NCBI GenBank assembly: GCA_030612185.1
Contig: JAUWOI010000134.1
Location: 1 to 9,562 of the forward strand
Direction: 5' to 3'
Length of the DNA: 9,562 nt
DNA from: Anaerolineae bacterium
GTDB lineage: Bacteria > Chloroflexota > Anaerolineae > B4-G1
Position numbers and translations under genes: made by a program. Under the pieces are notes generated by a model, which saw only the letters and a list, made by a program, of their open reading frames with translations, did no database searches and was not told the origin of the DNA. Below are positions 1 to 7,700 of this stretch, piece by piece (within the stretch, counting starts at the first letter, position 1; each line of letters begins with the position of its first letter).

Positions 1-470
1 CGCCCGCCGCCCGGGCGCCCGGGCCGGACGCAGATCGGTACCGTGGGGGCCACCGGCACCGGCTACAGCGACACTGGGCGGTGCTGCCACACCACCTACT
101 ACTATCGCGTGCGAGCGCACCGGCACGGCGATGGGCAGTACTCCGGCTACAGCAACGTAGACAATGCCACCACGCAGGCGTGTTCCGGGCCGAATGCGCC
201 CTCGAATCTGAACGCCACGGCTGCCTCGCAGACCCAAATCAACTTGACCTGGCAGGACAACTCGTCCGACGAATCGGACTTCCACATCGAGCGTTCGCCC
301 AATGGCAGCACGAGCGGGACGGAGATCGGTACCGTGGGGGCCAACGTCACCAGCTACAGCGACACCGGGCTGGACTGTGACACCATCTACTACTATCGCG
401 TGAGAGCGTACCGCTACGGCGACGGGCAGTATTCTGGCTACAGCAACGTAGACAACGCTGCCACCTTCAA
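1..470 (+). repeat. Tandem FN3-coding direct repeat, 291-bp period
   Basis: Bases 1-175 align without gaps to 292-466, an offset of 291 nt or 97 codons, matching one FN3 module. The best-conserved stretches are ATCGGTACCGTGGGGGCC near 34 and 325, and GGCTACAGCAACGTAGAC near 139 and 430. The 5' copy is much more diverged over its first 120 bases, mostly by A/T to G/C changes. Recent tandem duplication of FN3 modules is the simplest origin. Confidence 0.5.
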
Positions 471-2112
471 CTGCGGCCCATCCACAATCCTGTTGGTAGA
501 TGATGACGATAACAACCCTGATGTACGTTCCTTTTACACAGACGTGTTAGATTCACTTGGCATGACATATAATATATGGGACACCGGCAATAGTGACAAC
601 GAACCTGATGCAGCCACGCTTGACTCCTACTCGACAGTTATCTGGTTTACCGGTTATGAGTATGGTGGCTTCGCCGGACCTGGCACGGCTGGGGAGGCGG
701 CACTAGCTTCGTTCCTGGATGATGGCAAATGCCTGTTCGTCAGCAGCCAGGATTACCTGTATGACCGGGGCGGCTTGACTACGTTCATGTCCGTGTATCT
801 GGGTGTAGACTCTGCCAGCAGCGATGTGATTCAAACCACAGTTATCGGCACGGGCAGTGTCTTTGGCGGGATGGGGCCGTACTCGCTCAACTATCCCTTT
901 GCCAACTACAGTGACCGAATCTCGCCAGATGGTACAGCCGAACTGGCCTTCAGCGGGGACCAGGGAGATGCAGCGGTGAACAAGGACAGCGGAGTTTACC
1001 GTACCACATTCTGGGGTTTCCCCTTTGAGGCGCTTCCCAACGAAACTGACCGCCTGAATGCGATGAACGCTGTCTTGAATTGGTGCAGTGTTGCTTGCAA
1101 CGACCCGCACGAACCCAACGATGCGCCAGGGCAAGCGACATCCATTAGCTATAACACCACGCTATCCGACCCTGACATCTGCCCGGCGGGCGATGTGGAC
1201 TACTACTCCTTCGCTGGCAACGTTGGGGACACAATCATCGCGGACATAGATGCCCAGGCCATCGGCTCCTCTCTCGACTCCTATCTCTACCTCTACGACA
1301 CGGACGGGGTCACCGAACTCACCCATAACGATGACCAGGATGGCCTTGATTCCTCTATCGTCTACGTGCTGCCTGCCGACGGCACCTACTACCTGATGGT
1401 GCGGGAGTACAGCCATCCCAGCGCGGGGGGGGCGGACTACTTCTACACGATCTTTCTCATGCATGTCAATAGTCCGCCCAACATACCCAGCAACCATTCA
1501 CCAACGGATGGCGCTACCGGTCAGGACATCAATGTAGACCTGAGTTGGACGGGAGGGGACCCCGACGCCGGTGACACGGTCACCTACGACGTCTACTTTG
1601 AGGCCGACGACAGCACTCCGGACAATCTCATCTGCAACGACGTGTCCACCCCTGCGTGCGATCCGGGCACGTTGGACTACGGCACCCACTACTACTGGTA
1701 CGTCGTCGCCACCGACAATCACGGTGCTTCCACCACGGGTGATACCTGGGACTTCTACACCATTTGTCCCACGCCATCGGCTCCCAGCCTGTCCTCGCCC
1801 CAGAACGCGAGCGAAACCGACGATACCACCCCGACCTTCAGTTGGGTCAGTGTGAGCGGGGCGACATCCTATCGCATCCAGGTAGACGATAACTTCGGCT
1901 TTAGTTCACCCGAGATCAATCAAACCACCTCCAGCACGTCCTACACTCCGGGCAGCGAGTTGCCCGACAGCGCTACCTACTACTGGCAGGTGCAGGCCTC
2001 CAACTCCTGCGGTAGCGGGCCGTGGTCGCTGGTATGGGAGTTTGCTATACCTGCACAGTCGCCCTGGGTGGCCTGGATCTACCTACCCGCAGTCGTCAGG
2101 GGCTATCCGTGA
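1..2112 (+). CDS. Mosaic secreted/surface protein with FN3 repeats, ThuA-like and PPC domains (5' partial)
   Basis: The reading frame is open from base 1 to the TGA at 2110-2112, and the first possible start (GTG at 43) falls inside an FN3 repeat, so the true start lies upstream of the window. Domains in order: end of one FN3 domain (about 1-180); a complete FN3 domain (about 190-470) with the typical TWQDNSSDE and YYYRVRAY motifs; a ThuA/class I glutamine-amidotransferase-like fold starting ILLVDDDD (about 481-1092), with SSQDY where a nucleophile elbow could lie and no obvious catalytic Cys; a bacterial pre-peptidase C-terminal (PPC) domain with EPND and DVDYYSF (about 1093-1465); two FN3/Ig-like domains (about 1470-1770 and 1771-2065); and a tail IYLPAVVRGYP. 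No transmembrane anchor or LPXTG follows. The make-up suggests an extracellular binding or structural protein; any enzymatic head would lie off-window. The exact role is unknown. It is convergent with the lipoprotein gene downstream. Confidence 0.5.
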   Translation, partial: RPPPGRPGRTQIGTVGATGTGYSDTGRCCHTTYYYRVRAHRHGDGQYSGYSNVDNATTQACSGPNAPSNLNATAASQTQINLTWQDNSSDESDFHIERSPNGSTSGTEIGTVGANVTSYSDTGLDCDTIYYYRVRAYRYGDGQYSGYSNVDNAATFNCGPSTILLVDDDDNNPDVRSFYTDVLDSLGMTYNIWDTGNSDNEPDAATLDSYSTVIWFTGYEYGGFAGPGTAGEAALASFLDDGKCLFVSSQDYLYDRGGLTTFMSVYLGVDSASSDVIQTTVIGTGSVFGGMGPYSLNYPFANYSDRISPDGTAELAFSGDQGDAAVNKDSGVYRTTFWGFPFEALPNETDRLNAMNAVLNWCSVACNDPHEPNDAPGQATSISYNTTLSDPDICPAGDVDYYSFAGNVGDTIIADIDAQAIGSSLDSYLYLYDTDGVTELTHNDDQDGLDSSIVYVLPADGTYYLMVREYSHPSAGGADYFYTIFLMHVNSPPNIPSNHSPTDGATGQDINVDLSWTGGDPDAGDTVTYDVYFEADDSTPDNLICNDVSTPACDPGTLDYGTHYYWYVVATDNHGASTTGDTWDFYTICPTPSAPSLSSPQNASETDDTTPTFSWVSVSGATSYRIQVDDNFGFSSPEINQTTSSTSYTPGSELPDSATYYWQVQASNSCGSGPWSLVWEFAIPAQSPWVAWIYLPAVVRGYP

Positions 2113-2130
2113 GTGTTAGGGACAAGGTGA

Positions 2131-2334
2131 ATGCCGGGTGACTTGACAATCGAGGTGGTCAGCATTGAAGGGCCGTGCCCGGTGTGCCAGGTGGAGGACA
2201 GGTTTGAGATAGTCGGGGGATATAGTGGATGGGCAGACCTCAGAGGTTTACCTGGTGTCTCGCTTGACCAGGCACGTCATTTAGGGCAGTTTTTGAGCCT
2301 GAAAATGGCCTTACGGAAACCTCCGAGGTCTTGA
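2131..2334 (+). CDS. Small ORF resembling the N-terminal half of TIGR04076 family proteins; possibly decayed
   Basis: This 67-codon ORF begins 18 nt after the stop of the mosaic protein. Its SD is weak (AGGG/AAGG stretches just upstream, the nearer one too close to the ATG). The N-terminal part (TIEVVSIEGPCPVCQVEDRF, then GYSGWADLRG) resembles, from memory, the CPxxxVGxxF and GFCxWAWADI blocks of the small TIGR04076 family of unknown function. The last 30 or so residues do not look like that family, which normally has a conserved Cys-containing C-terminus. The resemblance fades near 2235, where a palindromic repeat pair begins, so this may be a truncated remnant. Equally, it may be a chance ORF in the spacer between convergent genes. 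Confidence is low. Confidence 0.2.
   Translation: MPGDLTIEVVSIEGPCPVCQVEDRFEIVGGYSGWADLRGLPGVSLDQARHLGQFLSLKMALRKPPRS
2235..2331. repeat. Inverted pair of palindromic 15-mers (AGACCTC[A/G]GAGGTTT)
   Basis: AGACCTCAGAGGTTT at 2235-2249 recurs as the reverse complement at 2317-2331 (AGACCTCGGAGGTTT on the minus strand), with 14 of 15 bases identical. Each arm is itself a near-perfect palindrome (ACCTC-N-GAGGT), so it could form a hairpin alone or pair with its partner across 67 nt. The pair lies between the convergent mosaic-protein and lipoprotein genes. It may be a REP-like or MITE-like element, or a bidirectional 3'-end structure. No U-tract of terminator quality follows either arm, and no target duplication is visible. 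Confidence 0.5.
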
Positions 2335-2367
2335 CTTCTGTAGCGCCACAGGTCGCTGGGCAGCACG

Positions 2368-3357
2368 CTAAAAGCGGCGCGGCGCTTGAATACTGATCGG
2401 CGCACCGACGTCGTAGGTGTCGTACACCAGGTGCAACGTGCCGCTCCCCTGGAAGTAATCCTCGAAGGTACCGCTCCCATCCAGTGTGTAACGCACCACG
2501 TAGCCGTCATCCAGGGCCACGTACACATCCCCGTGGCCGCTCACGCTGCCGTACTGGGTCGGCAGGTCCTGGGCATCGTAGGTGTAGTGGGCTGAGGGGA
2601 CGCTGTTGACTACCTCTTCGCTGACCCTCTGGAAATACTGCACGTAGGGCAGGAAGTCACCCACTGAGAAGAGTTGCTCGTCGAACTGGATCTCTGCCAC
2701 GCTTTCCGGAACCGGCAGCCAGGGCTGGTTGCCCAACTTGAGCCACAACTGGGTCCCGATCCAGATGGCCTGAATCTGGTTCGCGGGAAGTTCCTGCGCC
2801 GCAGGCCCCTCGGCGCTGACGGTGATGTGTATTGCCTGCTCGGCGGTATTGACCTCTGCATCGTAATGGTAGATGCCGCTGTAGCCCGTGTCCTGAGCGG
2901 TGAAGTCCACCGTCATCCGTTGCCGGAAGGTGCTCAGATGGCCCATCCCGTCGTCCCCGGTCGGATCGAGGGTGGTAACCTCCAGTTCTGGTATCTCGGC
3001 CACCTCCAGTGGCTCCTTGTTGGCGGGCGCCTCGACCGGCGGTGCCGCCGGTAGCGGTACTGTCGGTGGTGGTGCCGTCGGCACGGGTGTGTCGGCGGCG
3101 GCCGGTGGTTCTGTGGGCTGGAGGGTATCTGCTTCTGGCAGGACCGTTGCCTCTGAGGGCTGTAGTGTCTCTGCCTCCGGCGGGGTCGTCGGCTCGGCAG
3201 GTAGCGTGGTGGGTGCTGCGGTTTCCTCCTCGCTGGCCTGGGGCGTGTCCAGGGGGCCATCTACGTCGACCGCGCCGCTGATAGAGCAGGCCAGACTGCT
3301 CAGCACCAGCAACAACAGTATGCCCACGATGATGACTAATCGAGTCTTGTGTATCAT
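2368..3357 (-). CDS. Lipoprotein with Pro/Thr/Glu-rich linker and LolA/LppX-like C-terminal domain
   Basis: The protein has 329 residues. Residues 1-23 form a signal peptide (basic MIHKTR, then a Leu/Ile/Val core) ending in SSLA before Cys24, a fair lipobox match, so lipidation and membrane anchoring are expected. Cys24 is the only cysteine. Residues 30-135 are a low-complexity linker rich in Pro, Thr, Glu and Ala with a degenerate repeat (EAETLQPSE, EADTLQPTE), probably disordered. Residues 137-329 form a compact beta-rich domain (GYVVRYTLDGSG) that resembles LolA/LppX/LprG-type lipid-binding or lipoprotein-carrier folds; this is judged by style and not by alignment. The start ATG has GGAGG 9 nt upstream (3367-3371) and a TATAAT further up. 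Role and ligand are unknown. It is on the same strand as the kinases but separated by 233 nt and its own likely promoter. Confidence 0.5.
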   Translation of the reverse strand: MIHKTRLVIIVGILLLLVLSSLACSISGAVDVDGPLDTPQASEEETAAPTTLPAEPTTPPEAETLQPSEATVLPEADTLQPTEPPAAADTPVPTAPPPTVPLPAAPPVEAPANKEPLEVAEIPELEVTTLDPTGDDGMGHLSTFRQRMTVDFTAQDTGYSGIYHYDAEVNTAEQAIHITVSAEGPAAQELPANQIQAIWIGTQLWLKLGNQPWLPVPESVAEIQFDEQLFSVGDFLPYVQYFQRVSEEVVNSVPSAHYTYDAQDLPTQYGSVSGHGDVYVALDDGYVVRYTLDGSGTFEDYFQGSGTLHLVYDTYDVGAPISIQAPRRF

Positions 3358-3366
3358 GTCCTCTTG

Positions 3367-3371
3367 CCTCC
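3367..3371 (-). promoter_or_regulatory. Ribosome binding site of the lipoprotein gene
   Basis: The minus strand reads GGAGG, 9 nt before the ATG at 3357. It supports this start, which also places the signal peptide correctly. Another ATG at 3373 opens a different frame with no sensible protein. Confidence 0.5.
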
Positions 3372-3392
3372 ATGAGTATTGTGATTGTGACT

Positions 3393-3421
3393 ATTATAGC
3401 CCAAAAACGAGGAGACAGAGG
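3393..3421 (-). promoter_or_regulatory. Putative sigma70-type promoter for the lipoprotein gene
   Basis: The minus strand carries a perfect TATAAT (plus-strand 3393-3398). The -35 region at a 17-nt spacing (about 3416-3421) reads CCTCTG, a poor match. Transcription would start near 3386, giving a leader of about 28 nt that contains the SD. The -10 is convincing by sequence; promoter activity is inferred. Confidence 0.5.
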
Positions 3422-3456
3422 GACAGAATCGTTACAGATGCGTTAACGTGGCCATA

Positions 3457-3573
3457 AGGTGCAACGCACTTGTTTCTTGCCATTCCACGATTTCGTCCAG
3501 CAGCCTGCCACGAGTACTCGCAGTGGATTGCACCGTAGAACAGGCAAATTTGTAGCAAAAGTGCGTTGCACCT
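3457..3573. repeat. 117-bp MITE-like element with perfect 15-bp terminal inverted repeats
   Basis: AGGTGCAACGCACTT at 3457-3471 is repeated exactly as its reverse complement at 3559-3573. The midpoint of the element (3515) coincides with a perfect 10-bp palindrome, CGAGTACTCG (3511-3520), flanked by CCAC and GTGG, so the whole segment is an imperfect long palindrome. Each arm also contains the small hairpin GTGC-AAC-GCAC. It encodes nothing recognisable and is not followed by a T-run on either strand, so it is a poor intrinsic terminator. It lies between the stop of the receiver-kinase gene and the lipoprotein promoter. A non-autonomous mobile element is the favoured reading; no target-site duplication is evident. 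Confidence 0.5.
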
Positions 3574-3590
3574 GAGTAGTAACGAAAGTT

Positions 3591-4718
3591 CTATTCTTCA
3601 GCCACCGGCAGCCGGATGGTGAGGGTACTACCCACCCCAAGTTCGCTTTCCACTGTGATCTCACCGCCGTGCAGGTGGATCAATTCCTTGGCGATGGCCA
3701 GTCCCAGACCGACTCCCTGTTGCTCCATCTTATCTCTGCCGATCTGCCGGAACCGCTCAAAGAGGTGAGGTATATCTTCATGAGGGACACCCACTCCTTC
3801 GTCCGCCACGGCCACCTCAACCGAGTCGTCCACAGCCCGGGCGTTCACCGTTACCCGTTTCCCCTTGCCCCGGGAGAACTTGATGCCGTTTTCTATCAGC
3901 CGTCCCAGAGCATCTATAAAAAGGGGCTCGCACAGCCGCACTGGGGGCAGGTCGGGCTCCACGATTGTCTCCAACGTCACGCCCAGGGCTGTGGCCTGCT
4001 CCTCGTGCTGCCGTGCCGTGCGCTCCAGGATCACATCCAGGTTATGGTGCACAGAGGCCAGAGTACGGAATTCATCCTCCGCTTGGCCGGTGTCGAGCCG
4101 GATCAGGAGTAGGAAGTCCTCCACCAGCAGGGTCAGCCGGTCGGCGCCCCGTTTGATCCCAGACAAGAACTCCTGGAGGGCGTTGGGGGCGAGAGACGAG
4201 ACGTCATCCAGTGCCAGTTCGGTGTAGCCACGGACGTAGGTGAGGGGGGTGCGCATTTCGTGACTCAGGGCAGTGACGATCTGCTGCTTGAGTTGGTCGA
4301 ACTCCGCTTCCGTGGCTTCTCGAATGGCCCGGGCACGCCCAAGCCGGGCGCGGACTACGATCAGCAGTTCCTGGTGCTCAAACGGCTTGGTGATGTAGTC
4401 CTCGGCTCCCAGGTCTTTCCCCTTCAGCACGTCCTCCTTCTCCGCCTTGGCGGTCAGGAAGATGAAGGGAATGGCCACCCACTCCGGTTGGGCGCGGATT
4501 GCCTCGTAGAGGGCGTATCCGTCCATTCGGGGCATCATAATGTCCGCCACGATCAGGTCGGGGCATACCTCTTTCATAATCTGTAATGCCTTCATCCCGT
4601 CGGTAGCGGTGAAGACGGTGTAGCCCTCCGCCTCCAAGACGTCCTGGATGCCTGCCAGGAGAGTCACGTGATCTTCGACGACCAGGATACATTGTCCACT
4701 CATTCGTCTACCTCCCAT
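3591..4718 (-). CDS. Receiver-histidine kinase protein (REC-HisKA-HATPase)
   Basis: The protein has 375 residues and no membrane segment, so it is cytoplasmic. Residues 10-125 are a receiver domain with acidic pocket E15/D16, phosphoacceptor D59 (VADIMMPRMDGY), T89 and K111 (TKPF). A short helical linker leads to HisKA with H153 (SHEMRTP) and then a HATPase_c domain with N-box N277, DEGVGV at 306-311 and GVGLGL at 335-340. All key residues are present, so it should both accept phosphate and autophosphorylate. There is no DNA-binding output domain. It starts 31 nt after the large sensor kinase, which suggests co-transcription and a phosphorelay from that kinase to D59. Two starts are possible: ATG at 4718 (AGAGGAG 6 nt upstream) and ATG at 4703 (GGGAGGT 6 nt upstream). 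The latter gives MSGQCILVVED, a more usual receiver N-terminus. Confidence 0.5.
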   Translation of the reverse strand: MGGRRMSGQCILVVEDHVTLLAGIQDVLEAEGYTVFTATDGMKALQIMKEVCPDLIVADIMMPRMDGYALYEAIRAQPEWVAIPFIFLTAKAEKEDVLKGKDLGAEDYITKPFEHQELLIVVRARLGRARAIREATEAEFDQLKQQIVTALSHEMRTPLTYVRGYTELALDDVSSLAPNALQEFLSGIKRGADRLTLLVEDFLLLIRLDTGQAEDEFRTLASVHHNLDVILERTARQHEEQATALGVTLETIVEPDLPPVRLCEPLFIDALGRLIENGIKFSRGKGKRVTVNARAVDDSVEVAVADEGVGVPHEDIPHLFERFRQIGRDKMEQQGVGLGLAIAKELIHLHGGEITVESELGVGSTLTIRLPVAEE

Positions 4719-4731
4719 TATCTGCTCCTCT
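4710..4731 (-). promoter_or_regulatory. Two overlapping translation-start signals of the receiver-kinase gene
   Basis: The minus strand has AGAGGAG (4725-4731) before the ATG at 4718 and GGGAGGT (4710-4716) before the in-frame ATG at 4703. Both spacings are good. The second SD overlaps the first start codon and its next codons, so the products would differ by only five residues. Confidence 0.5.
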
Positions 4732-4749
4732 GCCCCTGCGTTCCTCTAC

Positions 4750-7700
4750 TCAGGCCAGCGGCAGCCAGACGGTGAAGGTGGTGCCCTCCCCCACCTGGCT
4801 CTCCACAGTCAACCGCCCCCCGTGTAATTCCACAACACTCTTGGCGATCGCCAACCCCAGTCCGGTCCCTGGTACCTGCATCAGTTGTGGCTCCTCCCCT
4901 CGGAAGAACCGGTCGAAGATGCGCGGTAGTTCCTCTTCCGGGATACCGATCCCCGTGTCTGCCACTGCTACCGTGCTCCAGACTCGTCCATTTGTTTCTT
5001 GCTTGCCGGTGGACACCACGATCTGTCCCCCCCCTGGCGTGTACTGAATCGCGTTCATCACCAGGTTGTTCAGTATCTGCATTGTCTGTTCCGGGTCCAC
5101 CAGCGCCACCGGCCCCGGCTCTGCTGGCCGGTGCTCCAATGTCAGCCTCTGGTTCTGGGCCAGCGCAAGGTGGCGCAAGGTAGCCGTCTCGGTCAACTCG
5201 TTGATGGAGGTTGGCCGGGGCTCTATTTCCATCCACTCGGCGTCAATGTGGGAAATCTGCAAGATGTCCTCCACCAGGCACGCCAGTTGCTCCACCTCCC
5301 GCTCCATCGTTTCCAGATACTTCCCCCACTTTTCCGGCGACGCCTGCTGCAGGAGTGCCGTGTACAACTTGATCGTCGTGACGGGGGTGCGCAATTCATG
5401 GGAGACGTTGGAGATGAAGCGGGACTTCATCCGGTCCAGCGTCTTGAGGTGGCTGACGTCGTGGATGGCCACCACTGCCGCTGCTTCGTCTGTCCCTGGC
5501 TCCAAGATGGGTGCTGCCCTCAGTTCCAGGTCCAGCCCTGTCAGTTCCAGCACTGTCTCTGGCTGCTCCTTGGCTCGCTGTGCCACGTCCCGTACCGCTT
5601 CCTGCAGCCGCGCCGCGTCATCCAGAGAGATGGTCTGGGCGAGCCATGCCTGGGCGACGGGATTGGTTTGGAGGATGGCTCCTCTAGCGTCGGTGACGAC
5701 GATGCCGTCGGAGGCACTGCGGAGGACCGCGTCCTGGCGGGCGTACTGGGCCCAGAGTTGGGCGGTGCGCTCCTGCACCCGCTGCTCCAACTGCTCGGCG
5801 TAGTGATGCAATTCCTGGTATAATCCGGCGTTCTCCAGGGCCACTGCCACCTGGTCGGCCAGTGTGTACAGGGTGAACAGGTCGTCTTCATCGAAGGCGT
5901 CCCGTTCGGTGCTCTGCACGTCCAGTACACCGATGACCTGCCCCTTGACCTGGATGGGCACGGTCAATTCCGAGCGGGTGTCGGCCAGCGCTTCCACCGT
6001 GTAGTAGCGCGGTTCCTGGGAGACGTCGCCTACCAGCAGTGGCTCGCCGCTGGCCGCCACCCAGCCGCAGATGCTATCCTCGTTCACTCTGAGGCGCAAT
6101 GCTTTCACAGACTCCAGATCATAACCCGCCCCCGCCCTGAGTGCCAACTCCCCCGTGGGCGGATCAATCAGGAGTATGGAAACGTAGTGATAGGCCAAGG
6201 TCTCGCGGATGAGGTTCACAATGTGGTCCAGCAGCGGGTCCGGTTCGAGCAGGTATGTGATCTGCCGCCCTACCTCACTCACCGTGGCCAACTGGGTCGC
6301 CCGCCGCTCCAGTGCCTCCTCCGCCCGCCTGCGCTCCGCGATCTCTTGCTGCGCCTGCTCGTACAGGCGGGCGTTTTCGATGGCGATGGCGGCCTGACTG
6401 GCAATGGTCTGAGCCAGGGCCACCTCCTCGGCGTTGAAGCGCCGCTGCTGCCCCACGGCGTCCAGACCGATGCTCCCCACCACCTCCCCTTTCACGATCA
6501 GGGGCACGATGAGCATCGAGCGAATATCCAGCCTGTGCATCGCCTCCCGCACGGTGGCCATCAGCGGGTCGCTCCACGCATCCTCGATCACCAACGGCTC
6601 ACGGTCAGCGATGATGCGCTCGGCCGCCAGGTATCCCTCCACCGGGAACCGTTCCGCCACCGTCCCGGTGGATGGGTATTCGGCCACCACCTGCCCGTAG
6701 GTCTGTGCCCGGTCAAAGAGCAGAATACCACTGTGGTCCGCTTCGAACACCGTCACCATCTGCTCGGCGGTCGTCTCCAGGATGTGGCTCAGATCGAGCG
6801 AGGAACTGACCACTTGCGAAACCTGATGGACTAGTTCCAGGTCCCTGGTCGTCTTCTCCAGGCGGGCTGTGTGCTCCTGTATCTTCTCGAAGAGGCGCGC
6901 GTTTTCAATGGCCACGGCGGCCTGGTTGGCGAAGGCGAAGACCAACTGCCCATCCTCTTCACTGTAGGCCCCTGTCTGGCAACTGTCTACGTTGAGGATG
7001 CCGGTGACCCTGTCTCGCGCGATGAGGGGCGCTCCAATCCAACCGTGAATATGGGTGACCCCTGGGTCCGGCCGCCAACGCGGGTCGGCCTGAACGTCTT
7101 CGATGATCAATGGTCGCCGGGCGTGCATCGTGGCTGAGGAAAGGTTATCCTCGTCGGCGTTGAAGGAGATCTGCAGCGCCGCCTCCATGTCAGGGAAACC
7201 TCGACCGGCCGTCACTTTGAACCGGTCGTCGTCCAACAACAACACGGCGCTGCTATCATATTCGATCACCTGCGCCAGTTGCTCCAGGATGATGGGCAGG
7301 ACTTCTTCCAGATTGAGGCTGGTGTTGACGACGCGCGCCGTCTCCTGCAACGCCTCGGCTATCTCCCGCCCGCGCTGCTCGGCCTGGTACAGCCGCGCAT
7401 TCTCGATGGCCACGGCGGCCTGGTTGGCCAGGGCCTGGGCGATTGCGGCGTCCGCTTCGGTGTAGAAGCCGGGCTGCGTGCTGTCAATCATCAGGGCGCC
7501 GGTCATCTCGTCGCGCACCAGCAGCGGCACTCCGATCCAGGCGCGGACCTCCTCGGCCCCGGGCACCCCAATCCAGCGCTCGTCCTCCCGCACGTCGGCG
7601 ATGACGACGGACCGGTGGTCGCGGGCCATGGCCTCCAGGATGATACTATCGCCCAGGCGCAGGGAGGCCTCGGTCTTCACCATCTCCTCGTCCTCGTAGC

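Noticed and set aside
2170..2180. GGGC-CGT-GCCC hairpin after the mosaic protein gene as a terminator
   Set aside because: The stem is only 4 bp, there is no following T-run, and it lies within the small ORF.
2657..3373. 238-codon minus-strand frame in another phase over the lipoprotein
   Set aside because: The His/Arg/Gly-rich translation has no signal peptide or domain and is out of frame with the well-supported lipoprotein.
2900..3457. Plus-strand frame with Gly/Ser/Val-rich translation opposite the lipoprotein gene
   Set aside because: The composition is the antisense of the Pro/Thr/Glu linker, while the minus strand has a signal peptide, lipobox, SD and -10.
3457..3573. Inverted repeat as an intrinsic terminator of the kinase operon
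   Set aside because: The arms are separated by 87 nt and no T-run follows on either strand.
3443..3664. 73-codon minus-strand frame across the MITE-like element
   Set aside because: It starts inside the receiver-kinase gene in a different frame and runs through the inverted repeat, with no SD or known motif.
4999..5823. 274-codon plus-strand frame opposite the kinase core
   Set aside because: It overlaps conserved HisKA/HATPase coding on the minus strand, and its Gln/Leu/His-rich translation is not protein-like.
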